A stretch of 64,000 nucleotides of DNA. Origin: Aestuariibaculum marinum. GTDB taxonomy: Bacteria > Bacteroidota > Bacteroidia > Flavobacteriales > Flavobacteriaceae. The notes under the pieces were generated by a model that had not been told where the DNA came from, ran no database searches, and saw only the letters and a program-made list of their open reading frames with translations. The stretch spans positions 302,180-366,179 of the forward strand of contig NZ_JACVXD010000002.1 of the NCBI RefSeq assembly GCF_014596975.1, read 5' to 3'. Shown in pieces: positions 46,041 through 53,990 of the stretch (its first letter is position 1; the number at the start of each line of letters is the position of its first letter). The position numbers were made by a program, and so were the translations under genes.

Positions 46041-46048
46041 CAAATATA
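46041..46048 (-). promoter_or_regulatory. -7 element of the TonB receptor promoter
   Basis: Minus strand TATATTTG, an exact TAnnTTTG match, 15 bases before the ATG. The putative operator 46057-46072 starts 8 bases upstream, between the -7 and -33 positions. Confidence 0.65.
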
Positions 46049-46056
46049 AAGATTAA

Positions 46057-46072
46057 TTTAGGTTAATCTAAA
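46057..46072. promoter_or_regulatory. Putative DtxR/IdeR-like operator
   Basis: TTTAGGTTAATCTAAA is a palindrome in 14 of 16 positions and its left half matches the TTAGGTTA half of known IdeR/DtxR boxes. It lies in the promoter spacer of the TonB receptor and just above the -33 region of the divergent DtxR gene, as expected for a metal-responsive repressor site. Confidence 0.6.
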
Positions 46073-46097
46073 AATAGTTTTAATATAATGATTAATA

Positions 46098-46105
46098 TAT
46101 ATTTG
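46098..46105 (+). promoter_or_regulatory. -7 element of the DtxR gene promoter
   Basis: TATATTTG, 20 bases before the ATG, in the divergent control region. Confidence 0.65.
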
Positions 46106-46125
46106 TCATAAATAAACTCAGAATC

Positions 46126-46794
46126 ATGATTACGCTAACCGAGGAAAATTATATTAAGTCTATTTATCAATTGGGTAGATATGGCACGATGACTGTGAGC
46201 ACCAATGGTATTGCAGAAGCATTGGAGACTAAAGCGTCTTCGGTAACCGATATGGTTAAGAAGTTAGCGGAAAAAGGTTATGCTAATTATAAGCGCTATC
46301 AAGGGGTATCGTTAACGCTTGAAGGGAAAAAAATTGCTGCTGATGTGGTTAGAAAACACCGTTTGTGGGAAGTGTTTTTAGTTGAAAAATTAAATTTTAC
46401 CTGGGATGAGGTTCATGATATTGCGGAGCAATTAGAGCATATAAAGTCGGAAAAACTAATTAACGAGTTAGATAAGCTTTTAGATTATCCAACACATGAT
46501 CCACATGGAGATCCTATCCCTGATAAAAACGGAGATATTAAGAAAACCGATAAAATTCTGTTGTTTAATCTTGCAGAGAATGCTAAAGGTGTTTGTGTTG
46601 GAGTGAAAGATACCTCGTCTTCTTTTTTAAAGTACCTAGACAAGCATAAAATAGCTTTGGGTTCTGAAATAACAGTAGTATCCCGTGAAGATTTTGATGA
46701 TTCTATGGTGATTCAAATTAATGGAACGATGACCATAAGCATATCTCAGGCTGTTGCGAATAACCTTTTCGTTAAGGAAGAGGCTCTCGATTAA
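46126..46794 (+). CDS. DtxR/MntR-family metal-dependent repressor
   Basis: 222 residues in the standard layout: winged helix (about 1-65, EENYIKSIYQLG and TKASSVTDMVKKLAEKGY), metal-binding dimerisation domain (about 66-140, VVRKHRLWEVFLVEKL, HDPHGDPIPD) and a C-terminal SH3/FeoA-like domain (about 150-220). It is divergent from the TonB receptor and upstream of the FeoB-associated gene. It probably senses Fe2+ or Mn2+ and binds the TTTAG/CTAAA box; the metal is not fixed by sequence alone. Confidence 0.93.
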   Translation: MITLTEENYIKSIYQLGRYGTMTVSTNGIAEALETKASSVTDMVKKLAEKGYANYKRYQGVSLTLEGKKIAADVVRKHRLWEVFLVEKLNFTWDEVHDIAEQLEHIKSEKLINELDKLLDYPTHDPHGDPIPDKNGDIKKTDKILLFNLAENAKGVCVGVKDTSSSFLKYLDKHKIALGSEITVVSREDFDDSMVIQINGTMTISISQAVANNLFVKEEALD

Positions 46795-46817
46795 ATCAAT
46801 TTTAAAGCATTCTAGAT

Positions 46818-46952
46818 TTAATGGCAGCCACAGTTGTCGTTACCACAGGCTTTTTTTGATGCCTTTTTTTTCCAGAAGAATTTTCTAATCAAAAATAGTA
46901 AGGCTAAAGCTACCGCTGAAAAAACAAGTATGTTTTGAATAATGGTGTTCAT
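46818..46952 (-). CDS. FeoB-associated Cys-rich membrane protein
   Basis: A 44-residue gene (ATG at 46952, TAA at 46818). It reads an N-terminal membrane segment (IIQNILVFSAVALALLFLI) then a lysine-rich stretch (RKFFWKKKASKK) and a C-terminal ACGNDNCGCH with three cysteines. This layout is that of the short FeoB-associated Cys-rich proteins. It follows feoB on the same strand by 38 bases. Confidence 0.88.
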   Translation of the reverse strand: MNTIIQNILVFSAVALALLFLIRKFFWKKKASKKACGNDNCGCH

Positions 46953-46990
46953 AGGTGTTTAGCTGTTTTATTTTATAAAACCTTTCGTTG

Positions 46991-49090
46991 TTATTTTAAA
47001 AATTGAAATGCTATTAAAGCCACCACATAGGCTAATCCACTCATAAAAACCAACTGTAGTGAAGGCCATTTCCAACTATTGGTTTCTCTTTTAACAATTG
47101 CTAAAGTACTCATACATTGCATGGCGAAAGCATAGAATAATAGTAAAGAAATTCCGGAAGCAAAGTTGAATAATGGTCCGCCTAAAATAGGATTCACCTC
47201 GGCAGCCATTCGGTTTTTGATAGTAGCTTCATCGTCGCTTCCCACGCTGTAAATAGTTGCTAATGTTCCAACAAAAACTTCACGAGCAGCAAAACTACTT
47301 ACAATGGCAATACCAATTTTCCAATCGTAACCAAGCGGTCTGATTGCCGGTTCGATAGCACGACCGGTTATGCCAATAAAAGAATGTTCTAATTTAAATG
47401 AAGCGATATGTTGCTGTAATTCATCTTCAGATAAATTCTGTGACGCATATTCTTTTGTAACAATTTCTTCTGCTTTATTAAAGTTATCTCCCGGTCCATA
47501 AGATGCCAAGAACCATAAAATAATTGAGATGGCTAATATGATTTTACCTGCACCAAAAACAAACGATTTTGTCTTTTCTAATACTGTTAATGTAACGTTT
47601 TTAAATAAAGGTAATTTGTAGTTAGGCATTTCTACAACAAAGAAAGATTTGCTTCTAATTTTTAAAACTTTATTTAAAATGTAGGCCGAACCTACGGCAG
47701 CTCCAAAACCGATAAGATATAATAACATTAGAGTTAATGCCTGATATCCTAATCCAAAGAAGCGACCTTCAGGAATCACTAAAGATATAATAATTAAATA
47801 CACAGGAAGCCTTGCCGAACAGGTTGTAAATGGTGTTACCAATATGGTAATTAAACGTTCTTTCCAGCTTTCAATATTTCTTGTCGCCATCACTGCGGGA
47901 ATAGCACAGGCAGTTCCAGATATTAAAGGGACTACACTTTTTCCGCTAAGTCCAAAACGACGCATAATACGATCCATTAAAAAGACTACACGGCTCATGT
48001 ATCCGCTTTCTTCTAAAACAGAAATGAATAAGAATAAGAATGCAATTTGTGGAATGAAAATAACGATACCACCAAGTCCGGGAATAATCCCTTCTGCTAA
48101 TAAATTAGTGAAGGCACCGTCAGGTAATTTTTCTTTAGCCCATTCGCTAAGGGAAGCAAAGGTACCATCGATAAAGTCCATAGGTACGCTCGACCAATCG
48201 TAAATGGCTTGGAATATTACTAATAAAATCAAGAAAAAGATAAGGTATCCCCAAACTTTATGGGTTAAGATTCTATCTAATTTGGTACGTAAATCTTTGG
48301 CTTGCGAAGTATCTATTGTTTGGCCAACTTTAAGTACATTATTTATAAACTGATAACGTTTTATGGTTTCCTTTTGCTGAAGACGTTTAAGGTCGCCCTT
48401 GCTTTTAGTTTTGAAATCGTTTAAAGCTTCAATTTCGTTTCTGTCAATTTTTCCGAAGTTAACATCTTGCGTGATTACCAACCACAACTTGTAAAGTAAC
48501 TGGTTTGGGAATGCTTTGCGTAATCTGTTAAAATAATCGACATCGACTTCTGAAGCGTTTAAACAAGGCTCGTCTGAAACCTCTTTATAATTGGTAATTA
48601 ATTGCTTTAATTCTTCAATACCTTGTTTTTTTCGGGTGCTGACTAAAGCAATTTTGGTTTTTAGTTCTTTTTCTAAATAAGGAATATCTAAAGAAATACC
48701 TTTGTATTCCATTCTATCAGCCATGTTAATGACTAAAATGGTTGGGATTTCTAAATCTTTAATTTGGGTGAATAGTAGTAAGTTTCTTTTTAAATTTTCA
48801 ACATCACTAACAACAACAGCAACATCGGGGAAGTCTTTATCGTTTCTATTTAGTAGTAATTCAATGACTACATTTTCATCTAACGAGGATGCATTTAAGC
48901 TGTAGGTTCCTGGTAAATCAATAATATGTGCCTTAACACCACGTGGTAATTTGCAAATACCTTCTTTCTTTTCAACAGTAATCCCCGGGTAGTTTCCTAC
49001 CTTTTGATTTAATCCGGTAAGGGCATTGAAAACAGAAGTTTTTCCTGTGTTTGGATTACCAATTAAGGCGACATTTATTTGTTTACTCAT
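46991..49090 (-). CDS. feoB: Ferrous iron transporter FeoB (complete)
   Basis: 699 residues, full-length: N-terminal G domain with [20 protein letters not shown] and NMADR, a helical linker, then membrane helices with the two gate regions (PLISGTACAIPAVMATRNIE, shown as SGTACAIPAVMATR, and SLLLFYAFAMQCMSTLAIVK). It overlaps feoA by 8 bases. It is a second Fe2+ uptake gene in the window beside the split feoB at 41.6-43.8 kb. Confidence 0.97.
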   Translation of the reverse strand: MSKQINVALIGNPNTGKTSVFNALTGLNQKVGNYPGITVEKKEGICKLPRGVKAHIIDLPGTYSLNASSLDENVVIELLLNRNDKDFPDVAVVVSDVENLKRNLLLFTQIKDLEIPTILVINMADRMEYKGISLDIPYLEKELKTKIALVSTRKKQGIEELKQLITNYKEVSDEPCLNASEVDVDYFNRLRKAFPNQLLYKLWLVITQDVNFGKIDRNEIEALNDFKTKSKGDLKRLQQKETIKRYQFINNVLKVGQTIDTSQAKDLRTKLDRILTHKVWGYLIFFLILLVIFQAIYDWSSVPMDFIDGTFASLSEWAKEKLPDGAFTNLLAEGIIPGLGGIVIFIPQIAFLFLFISVLEESGYMSRVVFLMDRIMRRFGLSGKSVVPLISGTACAIPAVMATRNIESWKERLITILVTPFTTCSARLPVYLIIISLVIPEGRFFGLGYQALTLMLLYLIGFGAAVGSAYILNKVLKIRSKSFFVVEMPNYKLPLFKNVTLTVLEKTKSFVFGAGKIILAISIILWFLASYGPGDNFNKAEEIVTKEYASQNLSEDELQQHIASFKLEHSFIGITGRAIEPAIRPLGYDWKIGIAIVSSFAAREVFVGTLATIYSVGSDDEATIKNRMAAEVNPILGGPLFNFASGISLLLFYAFAMQCMSTLAIVKRETNSWKWPSLQLVFMSGLAYVVALIAFQFLK

Positions 49091-49316
49091 CTACTTTTTC
49101 AATTAAGATATGATTAGCTGTTTCCTTTCTAATTGCTAAATGCGACCCGTTAATGTTCAAATACATGGGGTCTTGAAAAGGTGCTAATTGTACAAGCTCG
49201 ACAGTATTACCAGGTAAACACCCCATTTCTAAAAGTTTTAGCGGAATGTGAATAGACGAAACATCGGTTATGGTTGCTTTTTCGCCGCGTTTTAGATGTG
49301 CTAAAGTGTATTGCAA
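49083..49316 (-). CDS. feoA: FeoA
   Basis: 77 residues, small SH3-like cytoplasmic partner of FeoB. Visible blocks LKRGEKATITDVSS, LLEMGCLPGNTVEL and YLNINGSHLAIRKETANHIL (as LNINGSHLAIRKE). It starts the feoA-feoB-FeoB-associated operon. An 8-base overlap with feoB indicates coupling. Confidence 0.95.
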   Translation of the reverse strand: MQYTLAHLKRGEKATITDVSSIHIPLKLLEMGCLPGNTVELVQLAPFQDPMYLNINGSHLAIRKETANHILIEKVDE

Positions 49317-49342
49317 GCTTATTTAGATTGAATTTAAAGAGG

Positions 49343-49370
49343 CAAAAGTAATGTAAAAATTTAGGCTAAA
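49343..49370 (-). promoter_or_regulatory. feoA promoter -7 element with candidate iron box
   Basis: Minus strand TACTTTTG at 49343-49350 fits TAnnTTTG. Nine bases upstream is TTTAGGCTAAA (49360-49370), inverted TTTAG/CTAAA half-sites with one base between, in the same position relative to the -7 element as the box before the TonB receptor. Confidence 0.5.
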
Positions 49371-49388
49371 AAAATTGAGGCTAAAAAA

Positions 49389-50063
49389 CTATTGCTCATA
49401 CTCTTGTTTTAAGATTTCTATATCCTGAAGTAGGCGCTCAATATCCTCCGGGTTGGTGCCGTCATAAAAGCCACGGATTTGACGTTTTTTATCGATTAAC
49501 ATAAAGTTTTCGGTATGAATCATATCATACGGTCCGCCATCACCATCGTCCTTAACAGCAAGGTAACTTTTCCGTGCCAGCGCATAAATTTCTTTTTTAT
49601 CACCAGTAACTAAGTTCCATTTTCGGTCTATAACGCCTTTTGCTATGGCATAGCGTTTTAGTTGTTCAACCGAATCGATTTCAGGTGTTACCGTGTGTGA
49701 CAGTAGCATGACGTCATTGTATTTCATTATGGCCGTTTGAATATCAGCCATATTTTTGGTCATAATCGGACAAATCGTTCCACAAGTCGTAAAAAAGAAA
49801 TCGGCCACATAAATTTTATCCTTGTAATCATTTTGGGTAATCCTTTTTCTGTTTTGGTTGATTAAAGAGAAATCTGCGATTTTATGGTATTTCTTTTGGT
49901 ATTGAATGGTGGTGTCCACTAATTCTGTACTAACCATAGCCGGCTGGTAAATAGGTAGCGGCTGGTAAACATTCAATGTGTTATAAATAAGAGATATTAT
50001 GATAACGGAAATGATAGCAAAAACGATAGCAAACGTCTTGTATCCTTTGAAAAACGATAGCAT
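49389..50063 (-). CDS. SCO1/SenC-family protein
   Basis: 224 residues from ATG 50063 (open frame extends to 50159 but that N-terminus has no signal-like sequence). One membrane anchor near the N-terminus (FAIVFAIISVIIISLIY), then a thioredoxin-fold SCO domain with the copper-binding FFTTCGTICPIM (Cys-x3-Cys) and the later HTENFMLIDKK histidine. It helps copper insertion into cytochrome oxidase or thiol exchange. No oxidase genes are in the window. Confidence 0.92.
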   Translation of the reverse strand: MLSFFKGYKTFAIVFAIISVIIISLIYNTLNVYQPLPIYQPAMVSTELVDTTIQYQKKYHKIADFSLINQNRKRITQNDYKDKIYVADFFFTTCGTICPIMTKNMADIQTAIMKYNDVMLLSHTVTPEIDSVEQLKRYAIAKGVIDRKWNLVTGDKKEIYALARKSYLAVKDDGDGGPYDMIHTENFMLIDKKRQIRGFYDGTNPEDIERLLQDIEILKQEYEQ

Positions 50064-50224
50064 TTTTAAATAAATTGATTCATGCAAAAATACATTGAAA
50101 ATTATAGATGTTCGGTGAATATCTTTTAATTTCTTGTTAAAAACCAAGCGATTAAACAATTGTCTTTTTAAAGTTGGTTTAAAAGCTTACTTTTGGGCGA
50201 CATAAAAAAATTGAATGACGTTAT

Positions 50225-51571
50225 ATGGAGTTTGTTATTAAAATATCTCAATTCTTACTTAGCCTTTCGTTACTTATTATATTACACGAATTAGGGCATT
50301 TTATACCAGCAAAAGCATTTAAAACCAGAGTAGAAAAGTTCTATTTGTTTTTCGATGTAAAGTTTTCATTGCTTAAAAAGAAGATAGGAGAGACTGAATA
50401 TGGAATAGGGTGGTTGCCACTTGGAGGTTATGTTAAAATTTCCGGAATGATTGATGAAAGTATGGATACCGAACAAATGTCGCAAGAGCCACAACCTTGG
50501 GAATTCCGTTCTAAACCGGCCTGGCAGCGTTTAATCATTATGTTGGGTGGGGTAACCGTGAACTTCTTGTTGGCTATTTTAATTTACATAGGTATGAGTT
50601 ATTTCTACGGAGATATGTTTTTACCGAATACCAACATTAAAGACGGACTTTTAATTGAAAGTTCGGTTGCAAATAATGCGGGATTATTAACTGGAGATAA
50701 AATTTTATCTGTTGACGGAGAGACTATAGAGACCTATTCTGAAATTTCTGAGAAAGTTTTATTTGGTAAAGATGTTACTATTGAGCGTGATGGAGTGAAG
50801 TCTGTAGTGCATTTACCTGAGGACTTTTTAGCCCAGTTAATCGATTCTAAAGAAAAGTCTTTTATAAGTCTTCGTGAACCGTTTGTGATTGTTCAGGTTG
50901 CTGATACCTCTCATAATAAGGCTAGCGGAATAAAAGAAGGTGATATTATTGTTAAAGTGAATGGTAATGAAACCAGATATGCCGATCAGGTAAAAGGGTA
51001 TTTGGATCAATTTAAAGGCCAGCAAGTCACTGCTACCATATTGAGAGATCAATCTGAAATGGAATTGCCTTTGAAGATTAGTGAAGAAGGTAAGTTAGGG
51101 CTTGTTTATGCCGGTAGATCAACTCCTGAAACATTAGAGGCTCTAGGATATTATAATTATGAGACTAAAAAATACGGGTTACTAGAATCGGTTCCTGTGG
51201 GTGTAACTAAGTTTAAACAACGTATTGTATCGTACTGGGATCAGTTAAGTGCCATTTTTACGCCAAGTACAGGGGCATATAAAGGCGTTGGAGGATTTAA
51301 AGCGATTTACGATATATTTCCAAGCTTTTGGAGCTGGCAAGTGTTTTGGGGGATAACAGCATTCTTATCGATTATGCTTGGTGTTTTAAATTTATTACCA
51401 ATTCCTGCTTTAGATGGAGGTCATGTCATGTTTTTACTATATGAAATCGTTTCAGGAAGAAAACCTGGAGATAAATTTTTAGAGTACGCCCAAATGGTTG
51501 GATTCTTCATTCTCATAGCGTTAGTATTATTTGCGAACGGGAATGATATCTTTAAAGCAATTTTTAATTAA
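50225..51571 (+). CDS. rseP: RIP site-2 metalloprotease RseP
   Basis: 448 residues, intramembrane zinc protease. The zinc ligands HELGH are at 21-25 in the first membrane helix and the third ligand in LLPIPALDGGHV near the C-terminus. A PDZ pair lies between (about 140-300). It cleaves membrane-bound anti-sigma factors. It ends 79 bases before the tRNA-Asn gene. Confidence 0.95.
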   Translation: MEFVIKISQFLLSLSLLIILHELGHFIPAKAFKTRVEKFYLFFDVKFSLLKKKIGETEYGIGWLPLGGYVKISGMIDESMDTEQMSQEPQPWEFRSKPAWQRLIIMLGGVTVNFLLAILIYIGMSYFYGDMFLPNTNIKDGLLIESSVANNAGLLTGDKILSVDGETIETYSEISEKVLFGKDVTIERDGVKSVVHLPEDFLAQLIDSKEKSFISLREPFVIVQVADTSHNKASGIKEGDIIVKVNGNETRYADQVKGYLDQFKGQQVTATILRDQSEMELPLKISEEGKLGLVYAGRSTPETLEALGYYNYETKKYGLLESVPVGVTKFKQRIVSYWDQLSAIFTPSTGAYKGVGGFKAIYDIFPSFWSWQVFWGITAFLSIMLGVLNLLPIPALDGGHVMFLLYEIVSGRKPGDKFLEYAQMVGFFILIALVLFANGNDIFKAIFN

Positions 51572-51588
51572 AATTTTTTTAAAAAATG

Positions 51589-51619
51589 TTTGCAGATATT
51601 AAAAAGGGTCTTATATTTG
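51589..51619 (+). promoter_or_regulatory. tRNA-Asn promoter
   Basis: TTTG (51589-51592) and TATATTTG (51612-51619) with a 19-base spacer, a good match to the flavobacterial -33/-7 pair, 31 bases before the tRNA. It lies outside the repeat, so only the left tRNA copy has it. Confidence 0.7.
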
Positions 51620-51650
51620 CAACCGCTTAGCGAAAGCAACGCATTAACAC

Positions 51651-51724
51651 TCCTCCTTAGCTCAGTTGGTTAGAGCATTTGACTGTTAATCAAAGGGTCC
51701 TTGGTTCGAGCCCAAGAGGGGGAG
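51651..51724 (+). tRNA. tRNA-Asn (GTT)
   Basis: 74 nt cloverleaf: acceptor TCCTCCT/AGGGGGA (7 bp with one G-T pair), D arm, anticodon stem TTTGA/TCAAA with loop CTGTTAA (anticodon GTT), T arm CTTGG/CCAAG with TTCGAGC loop, discriminator G. CCA is not encoded. It has its own promoter and a hairpin terminator and is read into the integrase side. Confidence 0.97.
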
Positions 51725-51732
51725 CAAAATTT

Positions 51733-51761
51733 AAGCCTTACAGAAATGTGAGGCTTTTTTT
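51733..51761 (+). terminator. Terminator of tRNA-Asn
   Basis: Nine-base-pair stem AAGCCTTAC/GTGAGGCTT with one G-T pair, six-base loop, then seven to eight T. The same hairpin follows the second tRNA copy. Confidence 0.9.
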
Positions 51762-51813
51762 GTGCTATTTTTTTCCAGAGAAGAGAATGAAATGGTTACT
51801 TCTTCGCGCTTTA

Positions 51814-51834
51814 GTTTGCACATAGTTTGCACAA
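51814..51834. promoter_or_regulatory. Left paired TTTGCACA motif (candidate integrase arm site)
   Basis: Two TTTGCACA copies in tandem (51815-51822 and 51826-51833), 11 bases apart, 90 bases inside the left tRNA copy and upstream of the integrase ATG. The right end has the same pair in the same orientation (19 of 21 bases equal). Confidence 0.6.
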
Positions 51835-51858
51835 TCTTGACCATAACAATTCAACATT

Positions 51859-53070
51859 ATGGCAAATGTCAAAACTATTTTAGATACCAGACGAGCAAAA
51901 TCAGATGGTAATTACAACATTATTTACCGAATTATACATTACAAGAAGGTTTATACTATCAATTCGGGCTATTCAATTCCTAAATTATTTTGGGATGGTA
52001 CTAAAAGGGAGGTTAGCACAAATCACCCCAACGCAAAGCTTATTAACATTAAATTATTCGAGGAGCATTATAAAATTCAGCATGCGTTATTGATACTTGA
52101 TGATCAATTTACAATTGAAAAATTAAAAATGATGCTCGACGGTAAATCCAGTGATAAGGCTGTAGATACTTTTGAAGTGTTTGCTAATAAATTAATAAAA
52201 CAAATGCTGGACGCTAAGCGTACCGGGAATGCTATAGCTTATCAAGCCGCTGTTAATAGGTTAATAAAATATTGTGGTAAGGATATTTCATTTATAGAAC
52301 TGAATTACGAGTTGTTAGATGGGTTTATTCATCATTTAAAGGCATCAGGATTAAAACAAAACAGTATAGCCAGTTATCTAAGATCTATTCGAGCGATTTA
52401 TAATAAGGCTATAAAACATAAGCTTGTGGGTAGAGCGTACTATCCGTTTAGTGATATTACTGTTAAAGTTGAAAAAACACCAAGTAGAGCCATTTCTAAA
52501 GAAGCGATTATTAAACTAAATAGAATTGATCTGGAGGTAAATTCAGCACCATGGCAGGCGTTACAGTATTTTATGCTTAGTTTTTATTTAAGAGGTATTT
52601 CATTTACAGATATGGCTTATCTAAAGCACGGCAATATTTGTGGTAATAGAATTGAATATCAGCGTCGAAAAACTCATAAACATTATAGTATGAAGCTCTT
52701 TAGTCCTGCGAAAGAAATATTAAATAATTTCTGTAGTAATGGTGATTATTTGCTACCTATTTTATCTAATTCTATTACAGAGGATAGTGTTGAAGCTAAA
52801 AAGATTCTATTACAATGGATAAAGACTACCAATAAGTACTTAAAGCGTTTATCGAAGCAAGCTAATTTACCAATTTCTATTACCACCTATACAGCACGGT
52901 ATAGTTTTGCTCAGATAGCTAAGCAGTTAGGTTATTCCAACGAGATGATTGCAGAAGCATTAGGTCATGAATACGGAAATAAAACAACGAATATTTACCT
53001 TGATAGATTTAACTATAAAACGCTGGATAAGATGCACAGTACAATTATAAAGTTTGTAATAAGGGATTAA
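51859..53070 (+). CDS. int: Tyrosine-type site-specific integrase
   Basis: 403 residues of the Bacteroidota phage/transposon integrase type: an N-terminal arm-binding domain (about 1-95), a SAM-like core-binding domain (about 105-200) and the catalytic domain. Catalytic residues visible: Arg245 in YLRGISF, Lys271 in RRKTHKH, Arg347 in TTYTARYSFA, His370 in EALGHEYG and Tyr380 as nucleophile in TNIYLDRF. It lies next to tRNA-Asn and is the likely enzyme that moves the island. All catalytic residues are present, so it may still work. Confidence 0.95.
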   Translation: MANVKTILDTRRAKSDGNYNIIYRIIHYKKVYTINSGYSIPKLFWDGTKREVSTNHPNAKLINIKLFEEHYKIQHALLILDDQFTIEKLKMMLDGKSSDKAVDTFEVFANKLIKQMLDAKRTGNAIAYQAAVNRLIKYCGKDISFIELNYELLDGFIHHLKASGLKQNSIASYLRSIRAIYNKAIKHKLVGRAYYPFSDITVKVEKTPSRAISKEAIIKLNRIDLEVNSAPWQALQYFMLSFYLRGISFTDMAYLKHGNICGNRIEYQRRKTHKHYSMKLFSPAKEILNNFCSNGDYLLPILSNSITEDSVEAKKILLQWIKTTNKYLKRLSKQANLPISITTYTARYSFAQIAKQLGYSNEMIAEALGHEYGNKTTNIYLDRFNYKTLDKMHSTIIKFVIRD

Positions 53071-53089
53071 GACTTATTGGTTATCTCTG

Positions 53090-53480
53090 GAATATCTTTC
53101 AGAAGTGGCTTAAAACCCTTGCCAAAAAGACGCAAAAGTCCCCTTACCAAGTTTTTTCTTGGTCTACAGAAACAGTAAACAGTTGGCTTACTTTTCTGTT
53201 TTCAGATTAAGCTTATACAATACTGTACGTCATAGGTTTTTAATCTATTTACACCCACCTCGGATACCGACACTTCCTGTTGATTCAGGACACTTATTAC
53301 TTATGTGTTATGCTCCAAGCTATTGCTTTCGCTTTTTCCTTGTGAACCTATTGGAGAAAACCGCCTCGCTATGTTTTGCCTGTTATTTCAAGGCTGCAAA
53401 TAATAATCCAACTTCTAAGCTGCTTGTTATTCTTTTCATCAAATTCTTTCCGCAGCTGGTCATTCTAAATTGAATGGATT
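53090..53480. other. Structured, GC-richer non-coding or decayed block
   Basis: Downstream of the integrase there is no convincing gene. On the plus strand lie a hairpin ACCAAG-T6-CTTGGT (53146-53163) and a second imperfect hairpin with ACAGAAACAGTAA and TTACTTTTCTGT arms. On the minus strand a 26-codon frame (MTSCGKNLMKRITSSLEVG and so on) runs to a TAA and continues open in the same frame for 20 codons (QAKHSEAVFSNRFTRKKRKQ) to a TAG. It may be a structured RNA or a small gene with a nonsense change. Confidence 0.35.
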
Positions 53481-53990
53481 CAATACAAATACATGCATTA
53501 TAAATAACTGATAATCAAAATATTGTGTAACTTTTAAAGTTATTTTTTCTAATATATTATGTTAAAATTTGAAACATAATTTTTAAAATTAAAAAGCGAT
53601 ATATTTATTACTTATTAATTTTAAAAGGGTTAGATAACGTAACTTTTTTTGTTAAACTTGACTCAGAAGATAGTAAAAATCGTTAAAATTATCGATTTAA
53701 TTAATGGTAATGCAGGGGTAGCCGAAAAGTAAACTTTATAGCTTATAATAGAGTTTAGTATTCAAGAGAATAGAAAGTAACATAATAAATTAAACTAGTG
53801 GCTTAAAGTCATTTGTTGAATTACGTTTTATAATTTCTTTTATTAAAGAAATACAAGGGGTATCCAAATAACACCATTTTTAATGCTTTTCTCTGGATTT
53901 TTAAAAATAGGGTCTAATATTATAATATAGCATTAACTTCCTTCTTCTATAGATAAAATTTATCTACTTTTAAAATTTCTAGATATTTGT
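53481..53990. other. AT-rich gap without recognised features
   Basis: About 510 bases, strongly AT-rich, between the structured block and the end of the surface-protein gene. I see no protein-like frame, no strong hairpin and no promoter pair in it. Confidence 0.6.

Larger units (their letters stand above)
51646..51764 (+). repeat. Left direct repeat (putative attL), containing tRNA-Asn
   Basis: 119 bases identical to 63882-64000, where the window ends, so the repeat may be longer. It covers five bases before the tRNA, the tRNA and its terminator. A further match GAAAGCAAC lies upstream of both (51632-51640 and 63876-63884), with an 8-base insertion in the left copy. Confidence 0.85.

Noticed and set aside
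51651..51724. Idea that the two tRNA-Asn genes are just a normal tandem array
   Set aside because: They are 12 kb apart with an integrase and mobile-type genes between and matching arm-like motifs at both ends. A tandem origin of the tRNAs before insertion is not excluded.
53159..53473. A 104-codon plus-strand frame downstream of the integrase
   Set aside because: Composition is unlike the neighbouring proteins, many aromatic and cysteine residues without pattern, and it runs through the hairpins; more likely the shadow of a structured or decayed region.
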